Shown here piece by piece: positions 46,856-58,854 of a DNA stretch of 64,000 nucleotides. Origin of the DNA: Parelaphostrongylus tenuis (lineage: Eukaryota; Nematoda; Chromadorea; Rhabditida; Metastrongylidae); contig JAHQIW010005250.1 of NCBI GenBank assembly GCA_019055375.1, forward strand, positions 620,001 to 684,000, read 5' to 3'. Numbering within the stretch: position 1 is the first letter of the stretch; every line of letters begins with the position of its first letter. A program made the translations under genes and the position numbers. The notes under the pieces were generated by a model, which saw only the letters and a list, made by a program, of their open reading frames with translations, was not told the origin of the DNA and did not search any database.

Positions 46856-47834
46856 TAAAATTCGTTTAGTGGAACTAATGAAAAGGGCATATTTCTCAGA
46901 AGATAGTGACTCCTCTGCACAACATCTGAGGATTTTATTGGAACTAATGGCGTGTGATTCCTAAAGAGCCCGGCTATCATTCTTACAGATGCACTACTGC
47001 TGAGAGCTTCCATTTTCGAAGTGATATCTGTAACGATAAAGCACTAAAAAAGCACACTCACCAACAGAACTGGAATGTATATAATCAAAAACAGCAATGA
47101 GATTAGTGTCAAAAAGACACCAAGCAAGAGACGGCTATTCCTCCCCATTAGGATACAGAAAATCTCTGATATCTGAAATTTCACAGTGACGATAATTCTT
47201 TGGAACACAAGTCTTCTACATCACAAATACTTGTCGCGTAGTCTTGATATATTTGCACAAGCGAATAGAATCCCTACAATGCAAAACAGCATGACATTCA
47301 GGTGAAAAGGTGCGAAATTCAAAAAAAAAAACAAGACATGTAACACCGTATATAGTGTCTTCTTCTTCGATAAGAGCATGTGGTATTCGATTGGCATTGA
47401 AAGAGGTACGATGATTTTTCATAAATGAAGCGGGAAAATCACTTTTCCCTTGTTATATAATAATCATTTATGTATCTTACAATGCTGCTGAGCTAAAATT
47501 TTTCTCGCATAATTAGAAAAGTTATCAGTGAAGAGCAAACAGATCTTCTGCAAAATTTCACTGCATGGACAGCTCGTTGAATTGGAGATAGACATTCCTT
47601 TTCGCCTTCAAGAGAATTCTGAGATGCAGCAAAACTTAGGGCCTAATGTTTTTGCAGCATGGACTCCAACCATTACTACACTGTTCTTTTTTTGTCCTGA
47701 ATAAAAATAATGGCGATTGGCAGGTATGACGTAAAAGCATTACGTTCTAATCAATTTGAATTCAGTACTTGTATTGCTTTTTCAGCAGTGGTATGATGAT
47801 ATAAATATATTCTAAGAGTATAGTATGGCTAGCA

Positions 47835-48080
47835 AAAACTTAACATCAGGCAGGAGTTTAACCTGCGTTTCGCCCATATCGACAAGAGTGTTATCTTCAC
47901 GCCACCAACGCTATCGCTGTGCTATCACTCTATTTCTGTATATCCTATCGCAGCCGTCAGTAGCCAATCTCTAACGAGTTTTGTCACGTTACAGGTGAAT
48001 CGCGGACTTGACTTGCGTCTGAGGTCAAAACTTTGAGCACCACTCTCTACTCTTCTTCATAACATCAAACCACTGCTAAA
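47835..48080. repeat. Inverted, decayed tRNA-like repeat pair
   Basis: The left part (AGGAGTTTAACCTGCG..GCTATCGCTGTGCTATCACTC) is minus strand. The right part (AATCGCGGACTTGACTTGCG, GAGCACCACTCTC, CATAACATCAAACCACTGCT) is plus strand. Degenerate. Confidence 0.45.
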
Positions 48081-48177
48081 AAAGCAGCAGAAATGATGAG
48101 TTTAAGTGGAATATTTATTCCAAACAGCTCTCATCTCAACTGAGTTTTTTGCTAATATATGCTCACTTGACTAAGCG

Positions 48178-48480
48178 TCATCAGTAGCACATGCCTTTCT
48201 GTCCAGCCAATCCCTACTTATAAAGGAATCGGCGCCAAAATGTTAGTCACATTGCAAGTAGGGTGTTGATGTAGCCCGACACTGCACTGATTATAAATTA
48301 CGGCATGGTTAGTGTTAATATCACTTGAAGTTGTAGTGATTAACAATTGATTGCTCATGGCTGGTAATTTATTACCATAAATGACTTCATTAAAACTTAA
48401 AATATGCTGTCAGGATGTAGTAAATTTTGAGCGAGGTGTGCTACAAGTCATGAGCAATCGACTGTTAATCACTGCAATGT
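48178..48480. repeat. Family H2 remnant and adjoining palindrome
   Basis: 48178-48190 holds, on the minus strand, GTGCTACTGATGA: stem I and an intact first core box. The second half is lost. The flank (AAAGGAATCGGCGCC) matches other H2 copies. At 48338-48470 GATTAACAATTGATTGCTCA faces TGAGCAATCGACTGTTAATC. Confidence 0.45.
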
Positions 48481-48526
48481 CGGGTGATTCTATCACTTAA
48501 AATCAACATTTTGTTATCACGATAGT

Positions 48527-49016
48527 ATACCTAAGAGAACTGAGTGGTGAGCAACAACACGACCTCTGCCGGGAATCGAACTCGCGTTTCATGCTATCTG
48601 GGGGCGTGTGCTCCACTACCACACCACCGAGGCACATTTGCCCGACCACTCATTCTTTAACATGTCTATGTTAGCTTCAGCCACCAACCTTAACAGGTTT
48701 GGTCGGGTATGCGATTTCGCTCTATGAACCCAGTTGAGTTGACAGCTATTGTAACGGCTAATACTAGAAATTTCGAGTAATAGTCTTTACAATAGCTGTC
48801 AGCTCAACTGGGTTGATATGGCAAAATCGTATACCCAACCAAACCCGTGAAAGGTTAATGGCTTGTAGCTAGCATAGAGATGTTGAAGAATGAGTGGTTC
48901 GGCAAATATTCCTCGGTGGTACGTGGTAGAGCATGCGTCACAGGATAGGATGAAACGCGGGTTCGATTCCCAGCCGAGACCGTGTTTTTGCTCACCACTC
49001 AATTCCCTTAGGTATA
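48527..49016. repeat. 490-bp palindrome with a tRNA-like repeat in each arm
   Basis: The arms of about 230 bp (48527-48765 and 48790-49016) are reverse complements with few changes, from GTATACCTAAG at the left edge to CTTAGGTATAC at the right. Each arm carries a tRNA-like segment (GGGTTCGATTCCCAGCCGA on the right, its complement on the left) and ends at the centre with AGCTATTGTAA / TTACAATAGCT. The close match suggests recent or conversion-maintained symmetry. Confidence 0.85.
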
Positions 49017-49167
49017 CATGCAAAATCATAAAACGAAAGAAGCAGTAAAATTACTAGGAATTCCGAATATCGCGGTAGTCTCGAGTGATCTTATCAAATT
49101 ACGCGCAGTGTACCATGTTCGGCGTCAATTCTTATATATGTAGGAGATTGATTGAACTGAAAGGCAC

Positions 49168-49215
49168 GTGCTATTGGTGAGGCTGACAAAATAAGCCGAA
49201 ACGTACGTCTAGCAT
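49168..49215 (+). ncRNA. Degenerate hammerhead ribozyme motif (family H2)
   Basis: GTGCTA, TTGGTGA, GGCT..AGCC (stem II), GAAA, CGTACG (palindromic stem III), TC, TAGCAT. Stem I, II and III all pair and GAAA and the UC site are intact. The CTGATGA box has two changes (C to T and A to G), predicted to abolish cleavage. Confidence 0.6.
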
Positions 49216-49259
49216 GAAATGTGTCATAGCAGACCTCGTGAAAAGCTTAAAACATGCTG

Positions 49260-51280
49260 TCATGATGCATAATGTCAATCTTCGTTTGTGTATTGGCTAG
49301 TGCAGTAGAATGTGGAGTTTTGCTTGGCCTTCAGCACAGATAATTACTAAATCGAATTAGAATGCTTGATTATGTATGAGTTTGCCACGTGGGCTACGTT
49401 ATCCACGATGAACTACCCACGCTTGGGTTGAAACCGTTTGAACAATATTAACAATGTAATTCAAGCAGTCTGACGATGTATAGTTGAGTAAATAGGCACG
49501 ACCGAAGTTGATTGAATAACTGGAACACTGGAACACTGGAACTACCTATGGTGTATAGTGGGATCAGATTTGTTATACGAAACGACAATGAATGTTTCAC
49601 ATGATAAAGAGCCACACTAAGGGAAAAGCACAAATGGTTACAAGTGCGCATTAGATGGGAACGAAAGTCAGCACAAAGTCACACGTACACACTCTTATGG
49701 GAAATAAACTAAAGTCTTGTAGTCAAAGTTTATGTGAAAGTGATGCTGTCGCATCAAAGGAAAGTTTATGGGAAAGCAATCAAAGGTTTGTAGTCAAGTT
49801 GATATTGAACTATGTGACAGCTGAGCTAGAGGTCAATAAGTCTAAATGAGAAAGGATAGACTTTTGTCGACCACAAGTAAGTGGTTGATCAAGGAAGTTC
49901 CCAACAATATAGCGATCGGAGCTGTTTGTGGGATAGTTACTATAGCATGATAGAAAATTGACCTTACATGTGAACATATTATGCTTCAATGTTAAGCCGA
50001 TCGCGATGGCGCGTACCTGTGAGGGGGTATGGATGAACGAAGGCATTTTTGTTGGACAGGGCGCTCTCTCAAACTCTATGTGGCCATATGAAAGCTTGAA
50101 TTTCAGTAAATTCAATGATATGCGAGGTTTTGTAGAACCTTCCTTAATGGATTGTGGCCGCGAAAATGAAATTTTGTCTCACGCTCGATTTGCATTGTTT
50201 GCTCGACTATGGTCAGTTGATGGCTTTCGCTAACTTTTGGTAATCATGCGCTAACTCAGATTTTAATGATTCATAAATTCCCATTGGTTTTTTATAAAGG
50301 TCTTATAAAGATGTAAGAACAAAAAAGGTGCTACGTTTTACTTAGCAAGTAATAAGGCCGTCGTTTGAACGTCACGACGGGCTTATTGGTACTTGTTAGC
50401 AATGTTCATATGTTAAAGACATTTCAATACTACAAAAAGAGAAATATTACAGAAAAAGCTGCTGTAACGATAATTTTGATAAAATCAGTGACCAAGATCA
50501 AAAAGTCGCGCATGGTTCATAAGAAAAAACGCATTTTGTAAAAAGGAACTCTTTTCCAGCAGTTACTGAACATTTTTCTTCATTATTCAATCTACATTTT
50601 TGTAGTCATATCATAATCTGATTTTGATACTGAACTTGTATTGTTGAAAAACTTCCATAGTATGCTCTACTAACGAAAAAGCAGCGTTTTGCTTTCTGTA
50701 TGATCGAAACGGTTGTTCATAATTTACACCTGGTAACTTGCAATGACATAAAGAATTTTTTGCTCCTGAGAAGATTTTAGGCTATAAAATGGTAGACTGT
50801 TATTGAATGGACTACAAAATGCGTGTTTGTGACGGGAAAACTCCCAGTTATCTTGACAAATGTTTTTACTCTCCAACACGAAGGCCTGCGTTTTTGTGAC
50901 AACAGCGTATTCTCACCTCTGTTTTCACATCTCTTCCTACGACAATTGTAAGAGTGTAACTCGAAAACACATTTTTCAAAATGTACTTTGACTTTTGGAA
51001 GTGATTTGTCTAGAGGAGTTTCGAGTACGTCGGCGGCGCAAACCTTGGTAGAATCCGTATTCAACATTTTGTGGAGTTGACTTATAGAGCCCGATACACG
51101 TGTTTCTATCTTGCGATCTCGTCAGTCGGGCAGTTACCCTTTCTCGTCTTTTGCCAATCCTGTGTGGGTGCTCCAGTTCTCACACTAAGAGTTAGCGACG
51201 ACGAGCGTTTTGCACTCTATGTCCAGTGAGATTATCACCAAACATAGAGCATTGTACAGTCGATTGTTCTTGGCTAGTAT
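49260..51280. other. No gene recognised
   Basis: Two open stretches (49810-50233 on opposite strands; 50777-51067 minus) show no family match or paralogue. I cannot support them as genes. Confidence 0.35.
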
Positions 51281-51284
51281 ATTT

Positions 51285-51515
51285 ATTATATCATATCTTT
51301 CGTTTTGTCTTAAGACCACAGCTCAAATTCTAATATGCCAGATAATCATTTTTGAGCCACGCATGTCATGTGGTCTGTTAATATGGGCTGACTTATAGAG
51401 ACCGATAAACGTGACACAAGACCACATAACATGCGTGGCTCAAAAATGATTATTTCGCATATCGAAACTTGAGCTGTAGTCTTAAGAAAACACCCGAAAC
51501 AAAGGATATGATTTT
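51285..51515. repeat. Palindromic repeat related to family H3
   Basis: The left arm (CTTAAGACCACAGCTCAA, then ATAATCATTTTTGAGCCACG, CATGTCATGTGGTCT) is the reverse complement of the right arm (AGACCACATAACATGCGTGG..GAGCTGTAGTCTTAAG). The ACATGACATG..GGCTCA block also occurs at 34284 and 34600. Confidence 0.7.
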
Positions 51516-51519
51516 GTGG

Positions 51520-54515
51520 AGTATTCGTTCGGATGGAGTGCATTGCCTTCACCCAAATTTTCGAAGCTTTTCACTAATAATGAAGCTTTTCAACTCAAAA
51601 TAATCTAAATTGAACACCTTATACAATCAAGATCAACCAATAGCAACTTACCTTTGCTTATACCTCAGCACCGGTCAACAGTTTAGGTCTGCTGCGTTGA
51701 ATTTGTACTTCTTAGAACAGATAAGTAATATTTCCTGCATTTCCTCCGAACATCAGGATTTAATTCGATAATGAGAGAAGGAGATTTCATACCTGTTCAA
51801 TTTCTGGAAAACTTGTCATACTGCGATGTACCAACGAGAATAAAAACTTCTTCCTTCTGAGATAATTAGCCAGTTTTGCTGATGTTATTTGATAAAGTTT
51901 TGGTGGTGGAACATTTCTTCGCAGCAAAAAGTAGCATAGTGCCGAGGGATTTTTATGAGCATTTCTAGTCAGAAAAACTACCGTGCTTCTCAAAAATTTG
52001 TATTTTTGACTGAAAACGACATTCTTTGAAGGTAAACATAATCTCAACTCTTACTGCACAGTCTTGTAGCCTTTCTTTTGAGAGTAAGAACACCTGTTAT
52101 TACACATAAATCCTCCGGTAACTATAGAGATTTGTCTGTTCTGTAGTCAACTCCCATACATCGCGAATTTGTAGCGTACAAGTGGTTTATGGACCCTGCA
52201 CATTACGTCACCTTAAGCACTTTCCGTCACCATCAAAAATACGCTAAGTTTGTGAGCAAAAGTATCTTCTTTGCCCATCCACTGCTTATCTCTGTATCCA
52301 GTATTCGCCTGATGAGATTGAGCATAGTACAGCACAACATTGGCTGAAGTTTTAGAAGTTCCTCTCCCTTGAAGCCTGGGAAGGTTATATTGACTCGCAG
52401 TGTCATCAGTCAATCACTTCCAAAGGAGCACCTCTGAAGACAGTGAATGCCAGTGACAACAATGACGAGATAATGCAGTACTTACTAGTTTTGCAGAGCT
52501 CTTCCATAACCAAAAACATTTGAATCCTCTTCACATTTTTGAACTATGAATAAATCGTAGAAGTCAGTAAAACCTATGTTTCAGGCAATGAAAGTGAGGG
52601 AGAACACCCATGGGAAGCAGTTGAGCGGGCCAGGTCTATAGTTTATTAGGGGACGGCCACAACCACTTGTACGTGGTCAACGAATTATTTTGGGAGGCTA
52701 GAAGTTGAGGGGGCTGCAAGGAATTGCCTTGAGGGCAGTAAACTAGGAATATACATAGAACACGCAAAATCAGCGAGCAACTCCAGCGGCAAAGATTACA
52801 AAGACAAATAATGACCATAGTAAAGTATAAGTGAGTGAGCAAAAAACAAGTACACAGTAAAAAATAGAAGAAAGTCTTTTCTACAATAACGTATGAATTT
52901 CATCTCTTCAGAAGTAATCATAATCCAAATGTTAAGTTAAGAAATGTAATCCAAAAATTATTGAGACTGGCAGTTGGACTGATATCACATGAAGTATACG
53001 AGATCATTTTCTACTAGTTATTCAGTATTTTTGATTTTTAATTAATGTGTGGACTATTGAGTGTTAGATATAATGAAAAATATCATGAGTTAAAGATATA
53101 AATCGAAATATCTTCTGTATAGCTTGTTACAATTGACTGAATGTCATAACCAGTATGACTGCTCACTAAACTAGCGTTTTTCTTAACACATGGAAACTAC
53201 ATGTGTTTTAAAGCATGTGAAAGTGTAGAGTGAGTCGTGATGTATCAAAATAAGACAAGAAAGCAAAACTTTCTATCCAAAACGGAGGGAAAAGCTCTAA
53301 CTGAATTATGAAAATAGCGCGCAGTGATTCGAAGGGATTAACATAAGCCTCCACCTCATGAATTGAAATCAAGGTGCCTTTTTGGGTTTTATGAGTCAGT
53401 AGATTTAATTGAGTGCATGTGAAATACAGTTATGGTACAGTTTACGACTATCCTTCAGTTGGGGCACAGTCAGGCAGCTATTACTGGCACCCCATCGTTG
53501 AATACATTTGAGAAAATTTCACTTGACAGCATCTATTGACTTCACTGAAGAGCCTACACTAGATTATGACGAAAACTTTAATTAACTGATAAATCATGGT
53601 CTTTGTATCCTTTAAAGTATCACACACTGCAGTTAATTGTCCACTGTTGTTTGCCCTTGTTTTGTGACTGTTCGTAGCCGTACCGGGTCAAATTTTTTTC
53701 TAGGTGGAGCACGGCTCGAATGAACTATCATCGTTTGACAGTGCCTTTTCTCATGAAAACGACTGCTGGAGATACTGACTGCCCGTTATTAATATATTCA
53801 ATCAGATGATCTGTTAGGTCGAGGCAGTATTTTTTAATGTGTTTTTCATTTATCCTCGTATTAAATGATCAGTACTTATTTTCTTCAGTGGTAAACTAAT
53901 ATGAGGCATTGTAAAAAATTTTTTATTCATCTAACGAATCGACATCTTCGTCGTCACTTGATTCAAAACGGTACAATTAAAGAGTATTTATAGAATTAAG
54001 TGTGGATTCATAAGTGAAGAAAGTAAGTAGTGTTTATTAGTACTGAAGCTAGACGGAAGTTGGTTAAAATTATCATTTGACTCTTCTCAAAACCTGCTTG
54101 TTTTGAAGAGGGCATGACCGTCATCGGATTTAATTACCCGGCGATGTCTATCCAACGATGATAATTAGAGAGCGAACCCAGCAAACAGCATCGCTAGCTG
54201 AATTCTCGGCAGCCGAAGATCGTTTTCGAACAAAACTAGTTCACAAATTCAAAAAAAAATGTTTGATCACGGACAGAGTGGTGACTTCGGCAATATAGAA
54301 TAGAGAAGACGGAGTAATATCTTTGTCGATCATAGGCAGCAGTAGTTAATTTCTAAAGAACATTCTATGGAAACAAAACTTTTGCTCACCATCCGTGAAG
54401 CAACCAAAGCAACTCTATAGGGTACGTTAGAGTTATTTGATGATCGATGACATTACGAATTCCTACACATGATATTTAACATTGTTGCCAAGGAATAAAC
54501 TTGCAGAAGTGTTCA
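51520..54515. other. No gene recognised; one candidate exon
   Basis: A minus-strand open stretch at 52213-52413 (DTASQYNLPRLQGRGTSKTS, then VLYYAQSHQANTGYRDKQWM) has balanced composition and could be a coding exon, but I recognise no family. The rest shows nothing. Confidence 0.25.
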
Positions 54516-54519
54516 CTGT

Positions 54520-55640
54520 TCACGTTAGTATATGTATGGCAGAGCTAAATTTTGGCTTTTGATTTATAGAATCATACCTATGTCGCCATTTCCATGGATA
54601 AAAATGGCTAGGGATGGACATGCATAAGATATAAAAAGTACTGATAGCGAAGCAGAATGTAAAGAATGACGCAGTCATAGAGAAGTGTCGCAGTACAGCT
54701 TTTTCAGATAGAGTTCTGTGACCTGAAGCTCTATTTACAAGTGGAGCTGTTTCACTTATTACAAGGATAATCGAAGGTTTGAAAATCAACAGAGCCAGCT
54801 CTTTCAACAATTGCTATCTTTAATTGAATATGCTTTAATCCTTTATGTTTAGTTTTCATTTCGGAGCGAAAATTTTGTCCTAATCCTCATCTAATAATTT
54901 TGTTTTGCTATTACACGAACTTATGCTAATTTTCAATTAATCGAATACAATAGTACATTGAATCAATATGAGCAGCTGTTTTTGTACAATTACGAACACG
55001 CAGGCGAAGGAATTGCAATTAGATTTGAAGCCCGTATCAAATGTGCGTCAAAAGCTTGGCTTATAGGATTTTATGCTGAAACTGAAAGCGTTAAAGATGC
55101 TGACGATCCCGACGATCAATTGTCCGAAAGAACTAACTCACAATACGTGACGATTGCGAAAGAAATTAGTGTTAAAGAGACATTCATCATTCCAATGGAC
55201 CTCATTACTATAAAAAAAATCCGCCATAGGTTAAAATTTCACTAATTCAAACTACATTCAAGCTTTAAGCCTGGCAATAGATTCTAAATACCTTCATAGC
55301 CTAAGCTAGCGATGCAAAGCCTTCAGGATACTCGCTTTACTCATTGTATCAGTGAGAACACTCAGAATATTCTATGGGAAATGCAAAATAATCACCTGGC
55401 AAACAAGTGAGAAAACTGGTATACTATCGAAGGCATAACAGTATTAAGCACCGCCTACTCAGTAATTGTCTTTCACAAAAACTAGACTATTTCCCATTAA
55501 GAACAACGTAAACTAGCTTTCTACTTATTAAGGATGCTAAACTCTTTGAAAAAAGGGAACTTTGTTATATCTCCTAATGATTTACTTCCCCATAGTGTAT
55601 GAGTGGGTGTTCATGGATACACACCGCAATGCGAAGAGGG
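54520..55640 (-). pseudogene. Receptor-like membrane protein fragment (paralogue of 14.15-15.65 kb)
   Basis: An exon at 54578-54813, bounded by AG and GT, is open. It reads LLKELALLIFKPSIILVISE, then LSEKAVLRHFSMTASFFTF and CFAISTFYILCMSIP: two hydrophobic stretches consistent with membrane segments. The paralogue at 14.2-14.4 kb has stops in the same exon, so this copy is better preserved. Further 5' (55430-55640) the sequence parallels 15060-15300 without a long frame. It may be a nematode chemoreceptor of another class. Family unknown. Confidence 0.4.
54958..55245 (+). pseudogene. Possible mariner N-terminal remnant
   Basis: An open 95-codon plus-strand stretch (LFLYNYEHAGEGIAIRFEAR, TIAKEISVKETFI) resembles a mariner helix-turn-helix. 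It has a decayed paralogue at 14600-14870, so it inserted before that segment was duplicated. No catalytic region. Weak. Confidence 0.25.
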
Positions 55641-55899
55641 GAGTCCATTCTCGCCAGTAGGATTCCCCAGGTGGAGTTGATCAAGATTTCTATCCATAAA
55701 CTCATGTGTAAGTAAGCTAGCGCCAAGCATGATTGAAAAGCTTAATCATCAACCTGCATAAGTTTAACGGGGCTTTTGAAACACACGAAGAGAAAATTTT
55801 GTCCAACCAGCAAAACAACAGTTAAGAGAGTCGCTGCGATTTGTATGAGTCCCCGTAATCCTGGGAGATTTACCATCAAGATATTCAGGTATTGTCATG

Positions 55900-58240
55900 A
55901 AAAATTCTATCAAATACTGCATTCATTGAACCTCGGCATAGAAAGCCGAAATTGTAAGATAATTTATCATAACTACATATAAGTTAACACTCAAATGCTG
56001 CTGGATATTTGTGATAGAAAATAATAGTGCTGAATGAAGATACCGTAGCAAATGCTCTTTGGAGGTAACGGCGCAATTTGTATGCGGTGAAGAGCAAGCA
56101 ACAGGAAGTGAGATTTTATTGATTAAAATTCATAGGGATAAACACTTTACTAAGGCTTTGAGAAACCAATGGGAACGTGATCTAATAAACTTTGATGAGT
56201 TATTAAAATAGTTCTCAATGGCTTTTAACTACAACACTGAAATGATGAGGACGTTGGTGTATTACTGGACCACAATAATTCTTGAGTGAACAATTGAAAT
56301 GAACTACGAATATCGTACATCTGTAATAAAACTAGTCGTTAATCATGTCAAGGCTTCTCGAATATGCTTATAGTTTAACTGAAAGAGGAGAAGAACTAAG
56401 GTGGCAGGGTGAAAATTAACCATCACTTGGTAATTTTAAACTACTCATGCCGAGATGCATCATATATAATGCATTTTCTGTTTGCCCTTTCATTTTTTGG
56501 CGTGAAACTCTTTTGTTTGTCTTCTTTTACTGATTCTAAAGCATTCCACTAACAAATATCGCAATAAGTGCCAAATAAGAAACTCTATTCTGCACTTGGT
56601 ATGGTCCGAGAACCCTCTTTCAAACTGGCGCACTAATTGCTGATTTGACTAATCGTTAACATTATCTTGATTCTGAAGCTGTTATAAGCCAGAGTTGCCC
56701 AATGAAATAGGCGAGAGGAAAATGCGGAAACGGAGGCTCCGTAAAGGATGCAAAATCGTTTCTAATGCTGTCAGCGGTGGGTGTATATGATGGACTACGG
56801 TAACATTCAGTAAGTAGTCGTCAACATATAATAGAGAGTTTTTTTCTATGATCCACGTCCTCAACCACTTATGCCGTTTCCTTATAAATACATTATTTCA
56901 TTAGAAATACATTACAATAGAGGCTTAGAGCTGTAACATCATCGTTCGTTGCTCAAAGAATGGAAGTCCATATCCGACAAGATATAATTCGTTGACATAG
57001 GTCAACATCAAACCGTAGTCCAATATAGCCTCTTCTGAGATAATTGAGATAAAAGCAAATTATGCTATAAAATCATCAGGAAAAATGATTATTTTATAAT
57101 ATGTGATACGTTAGAATGCGACAGAAAGTGCTAGATAGTCAAGATCGAATGTCATTCGAAGAGGATACATAATCAACAGTTAAGCACGTATAGAAACTTA
57201 GATAATGTGTTTATTCTTCTTACAAGATAAACAATATATTAGGTGGTATTCATGATCATTTAGCGGATTAATGTATGACGCGTCGATGCCTAATGGACTA
57301 GATGGCTCTCTCAAGGCAGATGAAATAGCTGAAAAAAGATGTTAGCAGATGCGACCAAAGCCGCTCACAGCAGCATCCACGCCGTATAACGTTTCTATGA
57401 GAAGTGCCACCCACTGTTTACCGTATCACATGTTACCCTGTTGATCGTCGACTAACTCAATCAGACGAAATCACGTCTTTCATTTTTCCTGTGGCGTGCA
57501 ATTGCAGCCCAGTGGGCTCTCTCGGGTATAGTAATTTGTTGTATCATATTGCTCTTCAGGTTTTCGTGGAAAAGTCGAACTATCGGTGAATTCCTGCTGT
57601 GCATTTGACATCTGTTCTAGTTTAATGGTTGTCGTTAAAATGCATAAAATCTCCAGCACATCTGATTTTCGACGGTTTCGAAAGTACTACGGCGTCTCTA
57701 ATTCTTCATCTCGTCATAGGTCAAAACATGGAATCTTTTCTCTCATTTTGAGATGGGATTACTATATTAGAAGGCGCATGTAGGATTCACATAGTCTCAA
57801 TGAATAGAGCAAAACATATATCATGTGATAGTGATTGAGAGTGCCCATGTGTAATTGAAGCTAAATAATTAAACCTAACTACTCGAAGTGCAGCAGTCTG
57901 ATCACGATGTTCACTCTAAGGGCGCTTTAACAACGAAAAGACTAATAATTTATTGTTGCCTTCATAAATTATAGACGAGAAAGTGCACAACGACCGTCAT
58001 TTTTCACCTTGAATGCACCGACAAACAAAGAACGACAGCTTTCGATAAGAACGTTCATCCATCACGGGCAAATTTTATTGAAGTGGGACTGCTGAGATAG
58101 TGGCAAAATGTGGAACCCAGTGTAAAATGGACTTAAATCGCAATTACCTTTTCTGGAGGCGCGCGATCGCTCTACATCAGCGAGGCCCTCTGGCCGTCTT
58201 TTTACCAGCCGTCTATACTTCAATCAGCTTTAGTTTAACT
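55900..58240. other. No feature recognised
   Basis: About 2.3 kb with no exon, element or inverted repeat that I can identify. Confidence 0.4.
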
Positions 58241-58351
58241 GAGTTTAACCTATATGTCAAAAGATCGACTGTTTTTGAAACCCCCAAAAAAACATTCAAT
58301 ATAATTCCAAAAAAGAATGATTTAAACTCAAAAAAGGGGTTGGTACGCCCA

Positions 58352-58399
58352 GGGTCATACACCGGTGTTTCGGAGGTTCGTCCTCCTCATCAGTGACCC
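58352..58399 (-). ncRNA. Hammerhead ribozyme 1 of the array (intact core)
   Basis: Minus strand: GGGTCA (stem I), CTGATGA, GGAGG-ACGAA-CCTCC (perfect 5-bp stem II), GAAA, CACCGGTG (palindromic stem III), TA, TGACCC, which pairs fully with GGGTCA. All invariant core bases are present and the cleavage base is A (58358). Stem III with flanking A and T is a 10-nt palindrome, favouring a two-molecule form. Confidence 0.82.
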
Positions 58400-58620
58400 C
58401 CGCCCCACATTCAGCCCTGCATTGAAGCAAGGAGGGAGGCGTATGTGGTGATGGCACAGTGTACTATGACACTGTACCATCACCACCTCTCAGTCGATAG
58501 ATTTTTGTTGTTAGATCAAAACTATATCAAAAGATCGACTGTTTTTGAAACCCTCAAAAAAACATTCAATATAATTCCAAAAAAGAATGATTTAAGCTCA
58601 AAAACGAGGTTGTTACGCCA

Positions 58621-58668
58621 GGGTCATACACCGGTGTTTCGGAGGTACGTCCTCCTCGTCAGTGACCC
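58621..58668 (-). ncRNA. Hammerhead ribozyme 2 of the array (intact core)
   Basis: Same layout as ribozyme 1, with CTGACGA (the variable seventh core base is C) and loop ACGTA in stem II. Stem I GGGTCA/TGACCC is fully paired and the cleavage base is A. Tandem with ribozyme 1 on the same strand, so self-cleavage at both would release a roughly 269-nt monomer. Confidence 0.8.
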
Positions 58669-58806
58669 CCGCCCCACATTAAGCCCTGCATTGTAGCAAG
58701 GAGGAAGGCGTATGTGGTAAGTGGTGATGGCATAGTGTACAATGACACTGTTCCATCACCACATACGCCTCCCTCCTTGCTTCAATGCAGGGCTGAATGT
58801 GGGGCG

Positions 58807-58854
58807 GGGTCACTGACGAGGAGGACGAACCTCCGAAACACCGGTGTGTGACCC
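58807..58854 (+). ncRNA. Hammerhead motif 3 of the array (cleavage base mutated)
   Basis: GGGTCA, CTGACGA, GGAGG-ACGAA-CCTCC, GAAA, CACCGGTG, TG, TGACCC. Everything is intact except the cleavage position (58848), which is G where ribozymes 1, 2 and 4 have A. G at this position is known to block hammerhead cleavage, so this copy is predicted inactive. Confidence 0.75.

Larger units (their letters stand above)
43064..47148 (-). pseudogene. Srt-like serpentine chemoreceptor, copy C (dead)
   Basis: Paralogue of copies A and B with six traceable exons. Exon 1, 47062-47148, is intact (ATG at 47148, SRLLLGVFLTLISLLFLIIY). Exon 2, 46177-46325, is 149 nt where copy A has 150: one base is missing near its start, shifting the frame before EFRHASGYIIMIHIGVAD. 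Exon 3, 44480-44611, is intact (GAVLTGLWFITLAL). Exon 4 is intact (CNYIFFPDSFSW). Exon 5 is intact (GNYFVLVIVISS). Exon 6, 43064 to about 43960, has another 1-base loss at its start and a mariner insertion, and ends NGINALIYLIFNE-stop. Splice sites are all kept. It is otherwise well preserved, so its death is fairly recent. Confidence 0.75.
40120..47690. repeat. Segmental duplication unit 3
   Basis: Collinear with units 1 and 2: unassigned gene copy 3 (41340-41970) and receptor copy C (43064-47148). It shares TATCAGCTTCTGT and GAAGCAGTAAAAATT blocks with 3865-4030. Insertions found only here are the MITE at 42123-43012, the mariner at 43288-43851 and the SINE at 46562-46855. Confidence 0.65.

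Noticed and set aside
54120..54145. Sequence resembling the nematode spliced-leader start
   Set aside because: Only a short run (GGATTTAATTACCC) is similar, and no donor site, Sm site or stem structure follows.
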